Shown here: positions 1 to 5,280 of the stretch, in pieces
How the letters are laid out: each line of letters starts with the position of its first letter
Position numbering within the stretch: the stretch's first letter is position 1
Source: Clostridiales bacterium
GTDB taxonomy: Bacteria > Bacillota > Clostridia > Lachnospirales > Anaerotignaceae
Reading direction: 5' to 3'
NCBI GenBank assembly: GCA_018364635.1
Contig: JAGZLR010000096.1
Location: 1-5,280, forward strand
DNA length: 5,280 nt
Translations under genes and position numbers: made by a program
Notes under the pieces: model-generated
Seen by the model: only the letters and a program-made list of their open reading frames with translations
What the model was told of the DNA's origin: nothing
The model's database searches: none

Positions 1-70
1 AAGGTAACGTCGCTTATGCGAATAATGTTCAATTTTATTTATATCGTGGCAAGGCAATCAACAATTTTAG

Positions 71-92
71 TAAGTAGTAAATAAGTAGTAAA
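71..92. repeat. Two tandem copies of an 11-bp AT-rich unit
   Basis: The unit TAAGTAGTAAA occurs twice head to tail with no mismatch. It lies in the gene-free first 125 bases, where I see no coding region, RNA gene or convincing promoter. Closely spaced short direct repeats are common beside recombination sites, and this pair is about 60 bp from the suspected attachment core, but two copies of an AT-rich unit can also arise by replication slippage. The repeat is certain; its role is unknown. Confidence 0.6.
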
Positions 93-115
93 TTTTCTCT
101 GTTAGCTTCAAAAAG

Positions 116-131
116 TCAAGGAATATCAAGG
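116..131. repeat. Pair of TCAAGG direct repeats 10 bp apart
   Basis: TCAAGG occurs at 116-121 and again at 126-131, one helical turn apart, just left of the suspected integration junction. Such phased short repeats could be binding sites for a recombinase or other DNA-binding protein. The motif is short, so chance is a real alternative. The second copy overlaps the stop codon of the truncated phosphatase reading. Confidence 0.35.
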
Positions 132-185
132 GTTTCCGCGCTCGATTAGTGTACTGCCGTGGCAGATGAATAGTATTTTTATCAT
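126..185 (-). pseudogene. Truncated 5' end of a low-molecular-weight protein tyrosine phosphatase gene
   Basis: A 19-codon reading starts at ATG 183-185 behind a strong AGGAGG site. Its first ten residues, MIKILFICHG, match the usual N-terminus of low-molecular-weight protein tyrosine phosphatases, where the strand leads into the phosphate-binding loop (C-x5-R, typically CHGNICRS). After the glycine the family sequence stops: the next residues are STLIERGNP and then TGA. The arginine is at the wrong distance from Cys8, so no catalytic loop is formed, and the family is normally about 150 residues. I infer that a real phosphatase gene was cut here, most simply by site-specific integration at its 5' end, since the break coincides with a 12-bp palindrome. 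An alternative is that a mobile element carries this short leader as part of its own attachment site. Confidence 0.5.
154..165. other. Palindromic core at the phosphatase break, possible attachment (att) crossover site
   Basis: CTGCC-GT-GGCAG is a perfect 5-bp inverted repeat around a two-base centre. It lies exactly where the phosphatase-like reading leaves the family sequence (residues I-C-H-G-S). Serine integrases recombine at imperfect palindromes around a central dinucleotide, which fits this layout, but the arms pair poorly beyond 5 bp and no integrase gene is in the window. Functional assignment is inference; the palindrome and its coincidence with the break are visible. Confidence 0.35.
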
Positions 186-195
186 ATTTAAAAAT

Positions 196-201
196 CCTCC
201 T
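196..201 (-). promoter_or_regulatory. Strong ribosome binding site of the truncated phosphatase gene
   Basis: AGGAGG read on the minus strand is followed by 10 bases and ATG. This complete Shine-Dalgarno sequence shows that the short downstream reading begins at a genuine translation start rather than being random open frame, and it supports the view that an intact gene once began here. I found no clear sigma-A promoter directly upstream. Confidence 0.7.
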
Positions 202-223
202 AAAACACTTGTATATGCTCCGT

Positions 224-309
224 TTTGCCGTAGTTTGCCGACTTTATTTTTGCCATTCAGATTGTTAATTCTGTCACAGAATAAGCAAAATAGGGCAAGA
301 CGGGGCAAG
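224..309. repeat. Dyad array: 15-bp palindrome flanked by inverted, helically phased TTTGCC/GCAA motifs
   Basis: The centre is the perfect palindrome ATTCTGT-C-ACAGAAT at 268-282. To its left TTTGCC occurs at 224-229, 234-239 and 249-254. To its right the inverted motif occurs as AGCAAA at 284-289, GGCAAG at 294-299 and GGCAAG at 304-309. Start-to-start spacings are 10 and 15 bp on the left and exactly 10 and 10 bp on the right, which puts most copies on one face of the helix. It lies between the 3' end of the ATPase gene and the phosphatase ribosome site. Such arrays bind proteins cooperatively: recombinase arm sites, a repressor operator or replication initiator sites are all possible. The repeats are seen; the protein they bind is unknown. 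Confidence 0.55.
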
Positions 310-327
310 TTGAAGTCATCAAACGTA

Positions 328-364
328 GTAGAAATTAGAGTGGGTTACCACTGCTGTTTTCTAC
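328..364. repeat. Inverted repeat just downstream of the PHP-ATPase gene, possible transcript-end hairpin
   Basis: GTAGAAA at 328-334 pairs with TTTCTAC at 358-364. Inside it, AGTGG at 339-343 pairs with CCACT at 348-352 around a four-base loop. It begins 16 bases past the stop codon of the large gene, the usual place for a terminator or a 3'-stabilising hairpin. In the minus-strand transcript it is not followed by a run of U, so I do not call it a standard intrinsic terminator. Confidence 0.4.
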
Positions 365-380
365 CTTATACTGCTAAATT

Positions 381-3185
381 CTATTCTGATAAATTATACT
401 TTTGCTCTCTGATTCTAAAAGCATCTTTTCCACCTTCAAGAATCTCACAAACATGTTCCCGAATACCATACTGATACAGAATACACTCTTGTTTTTCATT
501 ATTGAAGCTTTCTTCAAGAGCTCCTGTGCGATAACAGAATTTTTTACTTTCCGGATTTTCGTTGTGAATTCCATTTTGATTTGCTACAATTACTTCCTCT
601 GCATCAGCACCAACAACTATATTAGGATTATGTGTAACAAGGATGATTTGCCTTACCCCTTTTTTATCTCTCAAATATTGAACTAGCTCATGATAAATTG
701 CACGATTATCAAGGTCATCTTCTGGTTGGTCAATTAAAATTGGATAATTATTTTTACTAAAATCCAACAAAAGACGTAAAATCACAAATGATTTTTTTCC
801 TTCCGACATTGAATTTAAATTATCTCCCTGGTATTGGATATCATATTCAATCGAAAAGAAATTTTGTGTAATTAATTCTTCTGCAACTTTGTCTATAGTA
901 GTACTCCTTTTTAATGTATATTGACACTTTTCGCATAAAAGATTGTTCATTACTGTCTTAATATGCTTTTTATAAGTTTGAAGATCAGTAAAATGATAAT
1001 CAAATATACCATAGTTGTTTTTTGCACGTCCATGAAAATACGATTCTACTAGCCCTTGATATATTTCAGATTTAAATGTAAGTCGAGCAGTAATTGAAAT
1101 ATCTCCATGTTGCATGTTTACCATATCGCAGAACTCTTTATCTTTTTGATAGAATTCCACATGTTTATCTACTAACTCCTGTAAACATTGTCCCGTTTGT
1201 ATTATCTTATCCGTTAATATCTGCTCCGTGTCTATAATAAGTTTCATCTTGCCCTGTTCTTCAGACAAGCTTTTTGATAAGTCTTGGTATTCTTTATTCT
1301 TTTCAAAGAGTCTTTCTGCTTTAACAAAATTCGAATCACTTTTAATGCTGTTAATCGAATTCCTTGCTACAGTAACTTTATCTTTCAGTTCTCCAATTAT
1401 TCCATCCAATCTGAGAATCCATTCTTTACTGCTTGTATCAACGACAGCTTTAAATGCATCATCAACCAATACCATAACAGACTCGCTTACCCCATCAATA
1501 TCCAGAGCTACATCTGAAAATACATCTCGAACACTAGGAAACTGGAGTCTTCTAATATCTTCATTTGCTTTTTCGATTTGATATTCCAATGTAGCTATTT
1601 CCAGTTTCTGTGCTTCAAACAATTTTTCCTGTGCTTCATCTAATTTGTCTGTCATTGTTTCTCTCAATGCTTTAATTTGATTTTCAATCTTGTGAATTTC
1701 AGATTCTATACCCGCCTTACTACCATATCCATCTAATTTTTCCTTAAGTTCTCTACACTCCTGACGTAATACGCAAAATCTGGAGTATTGAGTATGTAAG
1801 ATTCCTGTATGGGTACTATAAAAATCTTGTAAAACATCTAACCCATCACAGTATTGTTGTTCTTCACGTAATAGTGGCTCTATTAATTCTTTGCGTTGAT
1901 TCTCACCTTTATTCTTAGATGCAAAATCAATAATATATCCCTGTGGAAAAAAATCTATTTTTCGTTTCTGCGGTTCCAATCCATCTTTCCAATAAAGAGC
2001 TGATTTACTTACAATATCATCAATATAAGAATCATACTCTTGATTCTGTTCTTTTATCATTTTTTCACTACCACACAAACGCGCTATGCAGCCAAGAAGA
2101 ATTGATTTTCCTGATGATCTTCCCCCAATAATTGTATTCAAACCTGAATTTAAAGGTATCACCTGTTTAAAAAAATCATCATGAACAATTTCAACCGAAT
2201 CTATCACCAGATAATCTTTTTTAGAATCTGGTACTTCTTTTTGGATACAAACTCGTGCTTCTGGCTCATAAAGAATTTGCCGTAAACCATCAAATGTTGG
2301 TTCAGCCTTTATCCAACAATACTTGTTATCTGCAGGCTTAAACATACGTTTATATTCATGTGCATCTGATCCCCATATACAAGGTTTAATTGAGCCAAAT
2401 TCCCGAATTCTTTCCTCTTTCTCAACATTTGCTAAAGCCCAAGAAGCAGTTCCTGCATTAGAAGTCATATAAAAATGACACTGCTGATAAATATTCTTTC
2501 TAGATGAATAATCTCTACCTTTCCATGAAATAGCTGACAAATCTTCATCAACTGGTACTGTGATAAAATATTTTCCACCAAAAGCATTACTTCTTAATAT
2601 CTCTAATATATTTTCAGAGCTAACTGTTACATGCTTTAAACCAATTAAGAAATCGCTACCCTTATTTCCATTATTTTCACGAATAGATTTTCCATATTCT
2701 TCAATATTATATTTTGTTAAAGGCTTATCATCACCTGCATCTTGTTGAAATGTAAGTCGATGAAGAAAATTCTCTTCAATTATTTGTGCAGAAAGACTAT
2801 CCGAAAAAATAATGTGATAATTTACAGCGTTAGCCTTTTCCCCTACAAAAGTATTTAAACGCACTTCTATATTAGGAAATATATATATTTTTTCAACTTG
2901 TTTTCTAATTTCTTCATTCGGAAAAAGAGTTTCCATTTTCGCTGGACATTCCAGATAACATTCCTTGATGCGCTTATAGCCATCTATAACAAAATAATCA
3001 GTAATTCCAATTGCTTGAATATTGCATTCAAGAGCTTTTAAAAATAACTTTTGAACAAACTCATCAAACTTTTTTTCATCCACATCTGTATATGGATCAA
3101 AACCATAATTATTATTAAGAATAGAATAGGGCGTGTGGACATGAAAATCCCATTTCCGCCATTCTGAACCACTATTATTTACCAT
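381..3185 (-). CDS. trlF: TrlF-family PHP phosphoesterase / SMC-like ATPase fusion, candidate defence protein
   Basis: Large cytosolic protein of 934 residues with two modules. The N-terminal PHP metal-dependent phosphoesterase domain (about 1-280) shows HVH at 15-17, GITDY at 60-64 (Asp63; Tyr replaces the usual second His), PNIEV at 104-108 (Glu107), His124, His185 and SDAH at 273-276. The C-terminal module is an SMC/ABC-type ATPase: Walker A GGRSSGKS at 354-361, a Q-loop-like FPQGYI around Gln415, two helical coiled-coil-like stretches (about 470-548 and 600-685), signature SEGKKS at 794-799, Walker B and D-loop ILIDQPEDDLDN at 816-827, and switch His852 in THN. A lone CEKC lies at 751-754. 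All key ATPase motifs are present and the frame is uninterrupted. The start is ATG 3185, five bases after GAGG; an upstream in-frame TTG at 3200 lacks such a site. PHP-ATPase fusions are typical of defence islands; ATP-driven nucleic-acid or nucleotide cleavage is inferred, and the substrate is unknown. It is more AT-rich than its neighbours and has its own promoter. Confidence 0.85.
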   Translation of the reverse strand: MVNNSGSEWRKWDFHVHTPYSILNNNYGFDPYTDVDEKKFDEFVQKLFLKALECNIQAIGITDYFVIDGYKRIKECYLECPAKMETLFPNEEIRKQVEKIYIFPNIEVRLNTFVGEKANAVNYHIIFSDSLSAQIIEENFLHRLTFQQDAGDDKPLTKYNIEEYGKSIRENNGNKGSDFLIGLKHVTVSSENILEILRSNAFGGKYFITVPVDEDLSAISWKGRDYSSRKNIYQQCHFYMTSNAGTASWALANVEKEERIREFGSIKPCIWGSDAHEYKRMFKPADNKYCWIKAEPTFDGLRQILYEPEARVCIQKEVPDSKKDYLVIDSVEIVHDDFFKQVIPLNSGLNTIIGGRSSGKSILLGCIARLCGSEKMIKEQNQEYDSYIDDIVSKSALYWKDGLEPQKRKIDFFPQGYIIDFASKNKGENQRKELIEPLLREEQQYCDGLDVLQDFYSTHTGILHTQYSRFCVLRQECRELKEKLDGYGSKAGIESEIHKIENQIKALRETMTDKLDEAQEKLFEAQKLEIATLEYQIEKANEDIRRLQFPSVRDVFSDVALDIDGVSESVMVLVDDAFKAVVDTSSKEWILRLDGIIGELKDKVTVARNSINSIKSDSNFVKAERLFEKNKEYQDLSKSLSEEQGKMKLIIDTEQILTDKIIQTGQCLQELVDKHVEFYQKDKEFCDMVNMQHGDISITARLTFKSEIYQGLVESYFHGRAKNNYGIFDYHFTDLQTYKKHIKTVMNNLLCEKCQYTLKRSTTIDKVAEELITQNFFSIEYDIQYQGDNLNSMSEGKKSFVILRLLLDFSKNNYPILIDQPEDDLDNRAIYHELVQYLRDKKGVRQIILVTHNPNIVVGADAEEVIVANQNGIHNENPESKKFCYRTGALEESFNNEKQECILYQYGIREHVCEILEGGKDAFRIREQKYNLSE

Positions 3186-3190
3186 TTTTT

Positions 3191-3194
3191 CCTC
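3191..3194 (-). promoter_or_regulatory. Ribosome binding site fixing the PHP-ATPase start at ATG 3185
   Basis: GAGG on the minus strand is followed by five A residues and ATG. This places a Shine-Dalgarno core at normal spacing before ATG 3185 and inside the first codons of the longer TTG-started reading, which makes the longer version unlikely. Confidence 0.75.
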
Positions 3195-3203
3195 GCTCAA
3201 TAC

Positions 3204-3232
3204 ATAAAAGCATATTTGACAATAGCTTTTAT
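3204..3232 (-). promoter_or_regulatory. 12-bp inverted repeat in the PHP-ATPase leader, operator or RNA hairpin
   Basis: On the minus strand ATAAAAGC (3232-3225) pairs with GCTTTTAT (3211-3204), and the inner TATT pairs with AATA around the loop GTCA, with one unpaired T at 3212. It lies between the predicted transcription start near 3262 and the ribosome site at 3191-3194, about 10 bases before the latter. It could be a repressor operator or a leader hairpin affecting translation. It lacks the GC-rich stem and U-run of an intrinsic terminator. Confidence 0.5.
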
Positions 3233-3268
3233 CTTTTTCATTAGTTGTTATAAATCCTTACTAAAGTT

Positions 3269-3297
3269 ATTATAGGTTAAAATGCAATAACCGTCAA
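3269..3297 (-). promoter_or_regulatory. Sigma-A promoter of the PHP-ATPase gene
   Basis: On the minus strand TTGACG at 3297-3292 and TATAAT at 3274-3269 are separated by exactly 17 bases. One mismatch in the -35, a perfect -10 and ideal spacing make this a strong housekeeping promoter. It starts about a dozen bases past the stop codon of the VRR-NUC gene. Transcription would begin near 3262, giving a leader of roughly 75 bases. The large gene is therefore transcribed independently of the phage module. Confidence 0.8.
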
Positions 3298-3308
3298 TGA
3301 ATGAAGCT

Positions 3309-3656
3309 TTAAACAAATCTAAAACCTCCCCATGGGGGCAAAAGATTCTGCACAAACTCTTCCACAGTAATGTTCTTTCCGACCGAGTCTGCCAAAAAAT
3401 CTAGATCATACCCTATCTGCTTTTCCAATCCCCGGAGTGACAGTGGCCGCATGTTTTCTCCTGGTGCCTTTAATTCAACAAAAGCTATCTTACCAATTTG
3501 AAACAGTACGATACGGTCAGGCATACCATCTAAACCCGGACTTACAAACTTTGGTGCAAAACCGCCTTTTTTCTTTACTGCCTCTACAAACTTTCTTTCT
3601 ATAAATCGTTCTCTCATATCTTTTAACTGACACAAGGAACACATCTTCACAACCAT
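3309..3656 (-). CDS. VRR-NUC domain nuclease of phage replication module
   Basis: Small phage-type nuclease of the VRR-NUC family (PD-(D/E)XK fold), up to 115 residues. Numbered from ATG 3656, the catalytic features are Glu20 in the first helix (RFIERKF), the loop SPGLDGMPDR at 39-48 with Asp47, and FVELKAPG at 59-66 with the ExK pair Glu61 and Lys63. The C-terminal half (RPLSL then a strand and helix to EEFVQNL) is more divergent, but I see no frame break. Proteins of this type sit between vapE and a SNF2 helicase in many Firmicutes phages and are thought to process replication or recombination intermediates. The start is uncertain: AGGA is only one base before ATG 3656, seven bases before GTG 3650 (best spacing) and 13 before ATG 3644, while phage relatives usually begin at the equivalent of ATG 3617 (MRERFIE). 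Base composition matches the vapE gene. It may survive intact although its partner is broken. Confidence 0.8.
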   Translation of the reverse strand: MVVKMCSLCQLKDMRERFIERKFVEAVKKKGGFAPKFVSPGLDGMPDRIVLFQIGKIAFVELKAPGENMRPLSLRGLEKQIGYDLDFLADSVGKNITVEEFVQNLLPPWGGFRFV

Positions 3657-3696
3657 TTCCTATATATTTCTTACGCGTGTGTACAGGCACAAATCT

Positions 3697-3710
3697 TTTC
3701 TATATAGAAA
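3697..3710. repeat. Perfect 14-bp palindrome between vapE-like gene and nuclease gene
   Basis: TTTCTATATAGAAA is an exact palindrome in the 110-base gap between the end of the VapE-like gene and the VRR-NUC gene, about 40 bases before the nuclease start. A looser ATTC/GAAT inverted repeat lies just beside it (3714-3727). It could be an operator for a dimeric regulator. No convincing promoter accompanies it, and AT-rich palindromes arise fairly easily by chance. Confidence 0.45.
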
Positions 3711-4154
3711 TAAATTCGATTTTGAATATAAGGGAAATAGTTGTGTTGTGACGCATTCTTGTGTTCCTAACCTCCAAACTTGTAAAGTCGCTGCCTGCCA
3801 TAAATCGGCTGACGCTTAATCGTAGTGGTTCGTTCCCAACCGCCAATTTGACTCATAAGTGCCGCAATGCTGTAACTATCTGTCGGTTTTAACTCCTGCA
3901 GAGATTTGTCAAAGCACTCGCACCATATTTCCGCATTGCTGACCTCCGTGCGAAGTTCTTTAGCCTCATGAACTGGCGAACCAAACTCACTGCCACTTAG
4001 GTAATTTCTTCTCTGGAACAGATCCATAGAATCCCAATCGTCTGGAAGCATGGTATTCAGATACTCTTCTACCATACCCACACGCTCGTCCACTTCCATG
4101 GCTGACTGCTGCATCTTTTCCGCCTCTGCCAGAAGGTCACCTTCTAAGTACAAC

Positions 4155-4159
4155 TTTTT
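4155..4159 (-). other. Frameshift point in the VapE-like gene
   Basis: A run of five A on the coding strand. With four A the reading goes GEK-LYLEG and continues in family sequence; with five it runs into a stop within eight codons. Homopolymer slippage or a sequencing indel is the simplest cause. Confidence 0.75.
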
Positions 4160-4532
4160 CCCCAGCCTTCCAGATTTCTTTTGCCTCTGCCCAAAACTGC
4201 GCACGAAACCCCGGTGTGAAGTTCCAGGTCTTTTTCTGTTTCTTCTGATGAAGCTTGATAATCCAAAAGCGGCGGTTACCTGTGATATCACGCAGATATC
4301 CTCGCTCCCCATTAACCGTTGCAATAATGATGCACTGGCGTGGATGGGATTCCACCACTCGTCCATAAGATGGTCGGTACTTGTCATCGCAGGTGGAAAG
4401 AAATGCTTTCACCTTTTCAATATCCGCTTTCTTCATTCCCGCCAGTTCTCCAATTTCCACCGCCCAGAATCTCTGTAATTTTTCTGCACCGGACTTATCA
4501 TCCATATCCGTAAGTGACAAAGTTTCTGAGTA

Positions 4533-4535
4533 CTA
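4533..4535 (-). other. In-frame amber codon in the VapE-like gene
   Basis: TAG separates two segments in the same frame that both belong to the VapE ATPase domain. One base change from TAC or TAT (Tyr) or TGG (Trp), residues that would suit this spot before YSETLS, would create it. Translation stopping here leaves Walker A but no Walker B, so the product would be inactive. Confidence 0.85.
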
Positions 4536-5280
4536 TTCAGGAGATACCAAATCCTTCACAATCGTAGACTTACCGATTCCCTGATCACCATCAAGAACCG
4601 GAACACAGTCAAACTTGATTCCCGGAACGTAGATTCTTGCAACTGCTGCCGCAAAAGTCTTTCTGGTAACCGTACGGACATACTCCGTATCCTCTGCCTG
4701 CAGATATTTGATAAATAAGTCTTCCACTCGCTTCACACCATCCCACTCTGGCAGACTGTTCAAATAGTCACGAACTGGATGGAAATGTCTGTCATCTGCC
4801 GCTTTTGTAAAAGCAACGTCATGATTTCGACTGGAAAATGCCAGGTATCGGATATCAATGATGGACTTTAGCTGAGCTGTGTCTGCATCTCGCCAGAAAG
4901 AGTTCCCTTCCGGACGTTCCCAAGGCAGCGGACCTATAATCTGGATACGATTTGCCAACTCATTGAAAGCAAAGTTCTGGAAATCCGGGTCATTATTAAG
5001 GATAAGATTCAAATTGTAAACGCTGTTCTCCAAAAGGCCCGTTCTTGGCTGATACTTAAGCCTTGTCATCCAGTCACTATCGGAATCCGCAAAGTCTGTC
5101 TCCGCTTCCAATAACTTCTCTTCCGTTGCAAGACGCTTCACTTCGTCATCCTCCATTGCCAGTTCGCACATAGCATTGAAAGATTTCTTGCTGTCATCGT
5201 CACCAAACCTATGGATTCGAACCAAGTCAAATGCATTGCAAAGTTTCAAGTACGCAGGATCTTTGGCATGATGAGAATAT

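Larger units (their letters stand above)
3767..5280 (-). pseudogene. VapE/VirE-type phage primase-helicase ATPase, 5' end outside window, broken by amber codon and frameshift
   Basis: Virulence-associated E family protein: a phage/island replication ATPase (helicase domain, usually behind a primase-like N-terminus). The reading is open to the right edge (YSHHAKDPAYLKLCNAFDL precedes any start), so the 5' end is missing. Walker A GDQGIGKST is encoded at 4563-4589, Walker B-like FWAVEIGEL at 4443-4469, sensor-like IIIATVN at 4311-4331 and GNRRFW with its arginines at 4263-4280. Two lesions break it. TAG at 4533-4535 falls between LVSPE and YSETLSLTDM in the same frame. At the T5 run 4155-4159 (A5 on the coding strand) the frame shifts after EIWKAGEK; dropping one A restores LYLEGDLLAEAEKMQQSAME through to the normal C-terminus KFGG and TAG 3767. 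Pieces on both sides of each lesion match the family, so this is one gene with damage rather than three genes. Sequencing error could explain either lesion, less easily both. Confidence 0.85.

Noticed and set aside
71..92. CRISPR array
   Set aside because: Only two 11-bp units, directly adjacent with no spacers.
100..170. A tRNA or its 3' end as the integration site
   Set aside because: I looked for a T-loop (GGTTCRANYCC) and acceptor pairing around GGGTTTCC and found no cloverleaf.
1228..1581. Plus-strand open frames inside the large gene
   Set aside because: They are antisense to the coiled-coil region of the PHP-ATPase and rich in Ser, Leu and Phe, as expected from reading the opposite strand of coiled-coil codons.
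3186..3200. Longer start of the PHP-ATPase at TTG 3200 (939 residues)
   Set aside because: The GAGG ribosome site at 3191-3194 lies inside those codons and is perfectly placed for ATG 3185, and the TTG has no ribosome site of its own.
3309..3480. Frameshift in the C-terminal half of the VRR-NUC protein
   Set aside because: The half is divergent, but the other frames give no better match and hit stops quickly, and the strand-helix pattern is preserved in the annotated frame.
4050..4478. Plus-strand open frame of 142 codons
   Set aside because: It lies antisense to the VapE-like gene, whose fragments match a known family; no ribosome site or recognisable domain was seen.
4137..4520. Middle piece of the VapE-like gene as an independent gene starting at TTG 4520
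   Set aside because: It begins within the ATPase domain right after Walker A in the same frame as the upstream piece and has no ribosome site; it is a fragment of one broken gene.
4533..4535. TAG reassigned as a sense codon (recoded phage)
   Set aside because: The PHP-ATPase gene and the normal C-terminus of the VapE-like gene also end in TAG at the expected places, and a separate frameshift already breaks the gene. Simple decay is the better explanation.

Overview
The window looks like a stretch of degraded prophage or other integrated element from a low-GC Firmicute, most likely a gut Clostridia/Lachnospiraceae-type host. This is inferred from the style of the VapE-like and VRR-NUC phage proteins, the strong AGGAGG ribosome site near the left end and the sigma-A promoter; no species can be named. 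All credible genes are on the minus strand, so transcription runs from high to low coordinates.

Right part (3309-5280): a phage replication module. A virulence-associated E (VapE/VirE-type) primase-helicase ATPase enters from beyond the right edge and ends at 3767. It is broken twice: an in-frame amber codon at 4533-4535, ten codons after the Walker A motif, and a one-base frameshift in a T5 run at 4155-4159. Downstream is a small, apparently intact VRR-NUC nuclease. In many Firmicutes phages these two genes are followed by an SNF2-type helicase, and here that gene is absent.

Middle (381-3310): in that position lies a single large gene for a 934-residue PHP-phosphoesterase/SMC-like ATPase fusion of the TrlF family. 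It has its own near-consensus promoter (TTGACG, 17 bp, TATAAT), a leader with a 12-bp hairpin, and a clear ribosome site showing that translation starts at ATG 3185. It is much more AT-rich than the phage genes (25-30% GC in two 60-base lines counted, against 47-48% in the phage genes). It is best read as an independently acquired cargo gene, plausibly anti-phage defence.

Left part (1-380): no intact gene. It holds a 15-bp palindrome flanked by three TTTGCC-type motifs on one side and three inverted GCAA motifs on the other, largely at 10-bp spacing. Beyond that are a strong ribosome site and the first ten residues of a low-molecular-weight protein tyrosine phosphatase (MIKILFICHG). The reading then departs from the family at a 12-bp palindrome and stops nine codons later. 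This has the look of an integration junction. The overall picture is a decaying prophage whose edge carries a self-contained candidate defence gene next to an attachment-like site.
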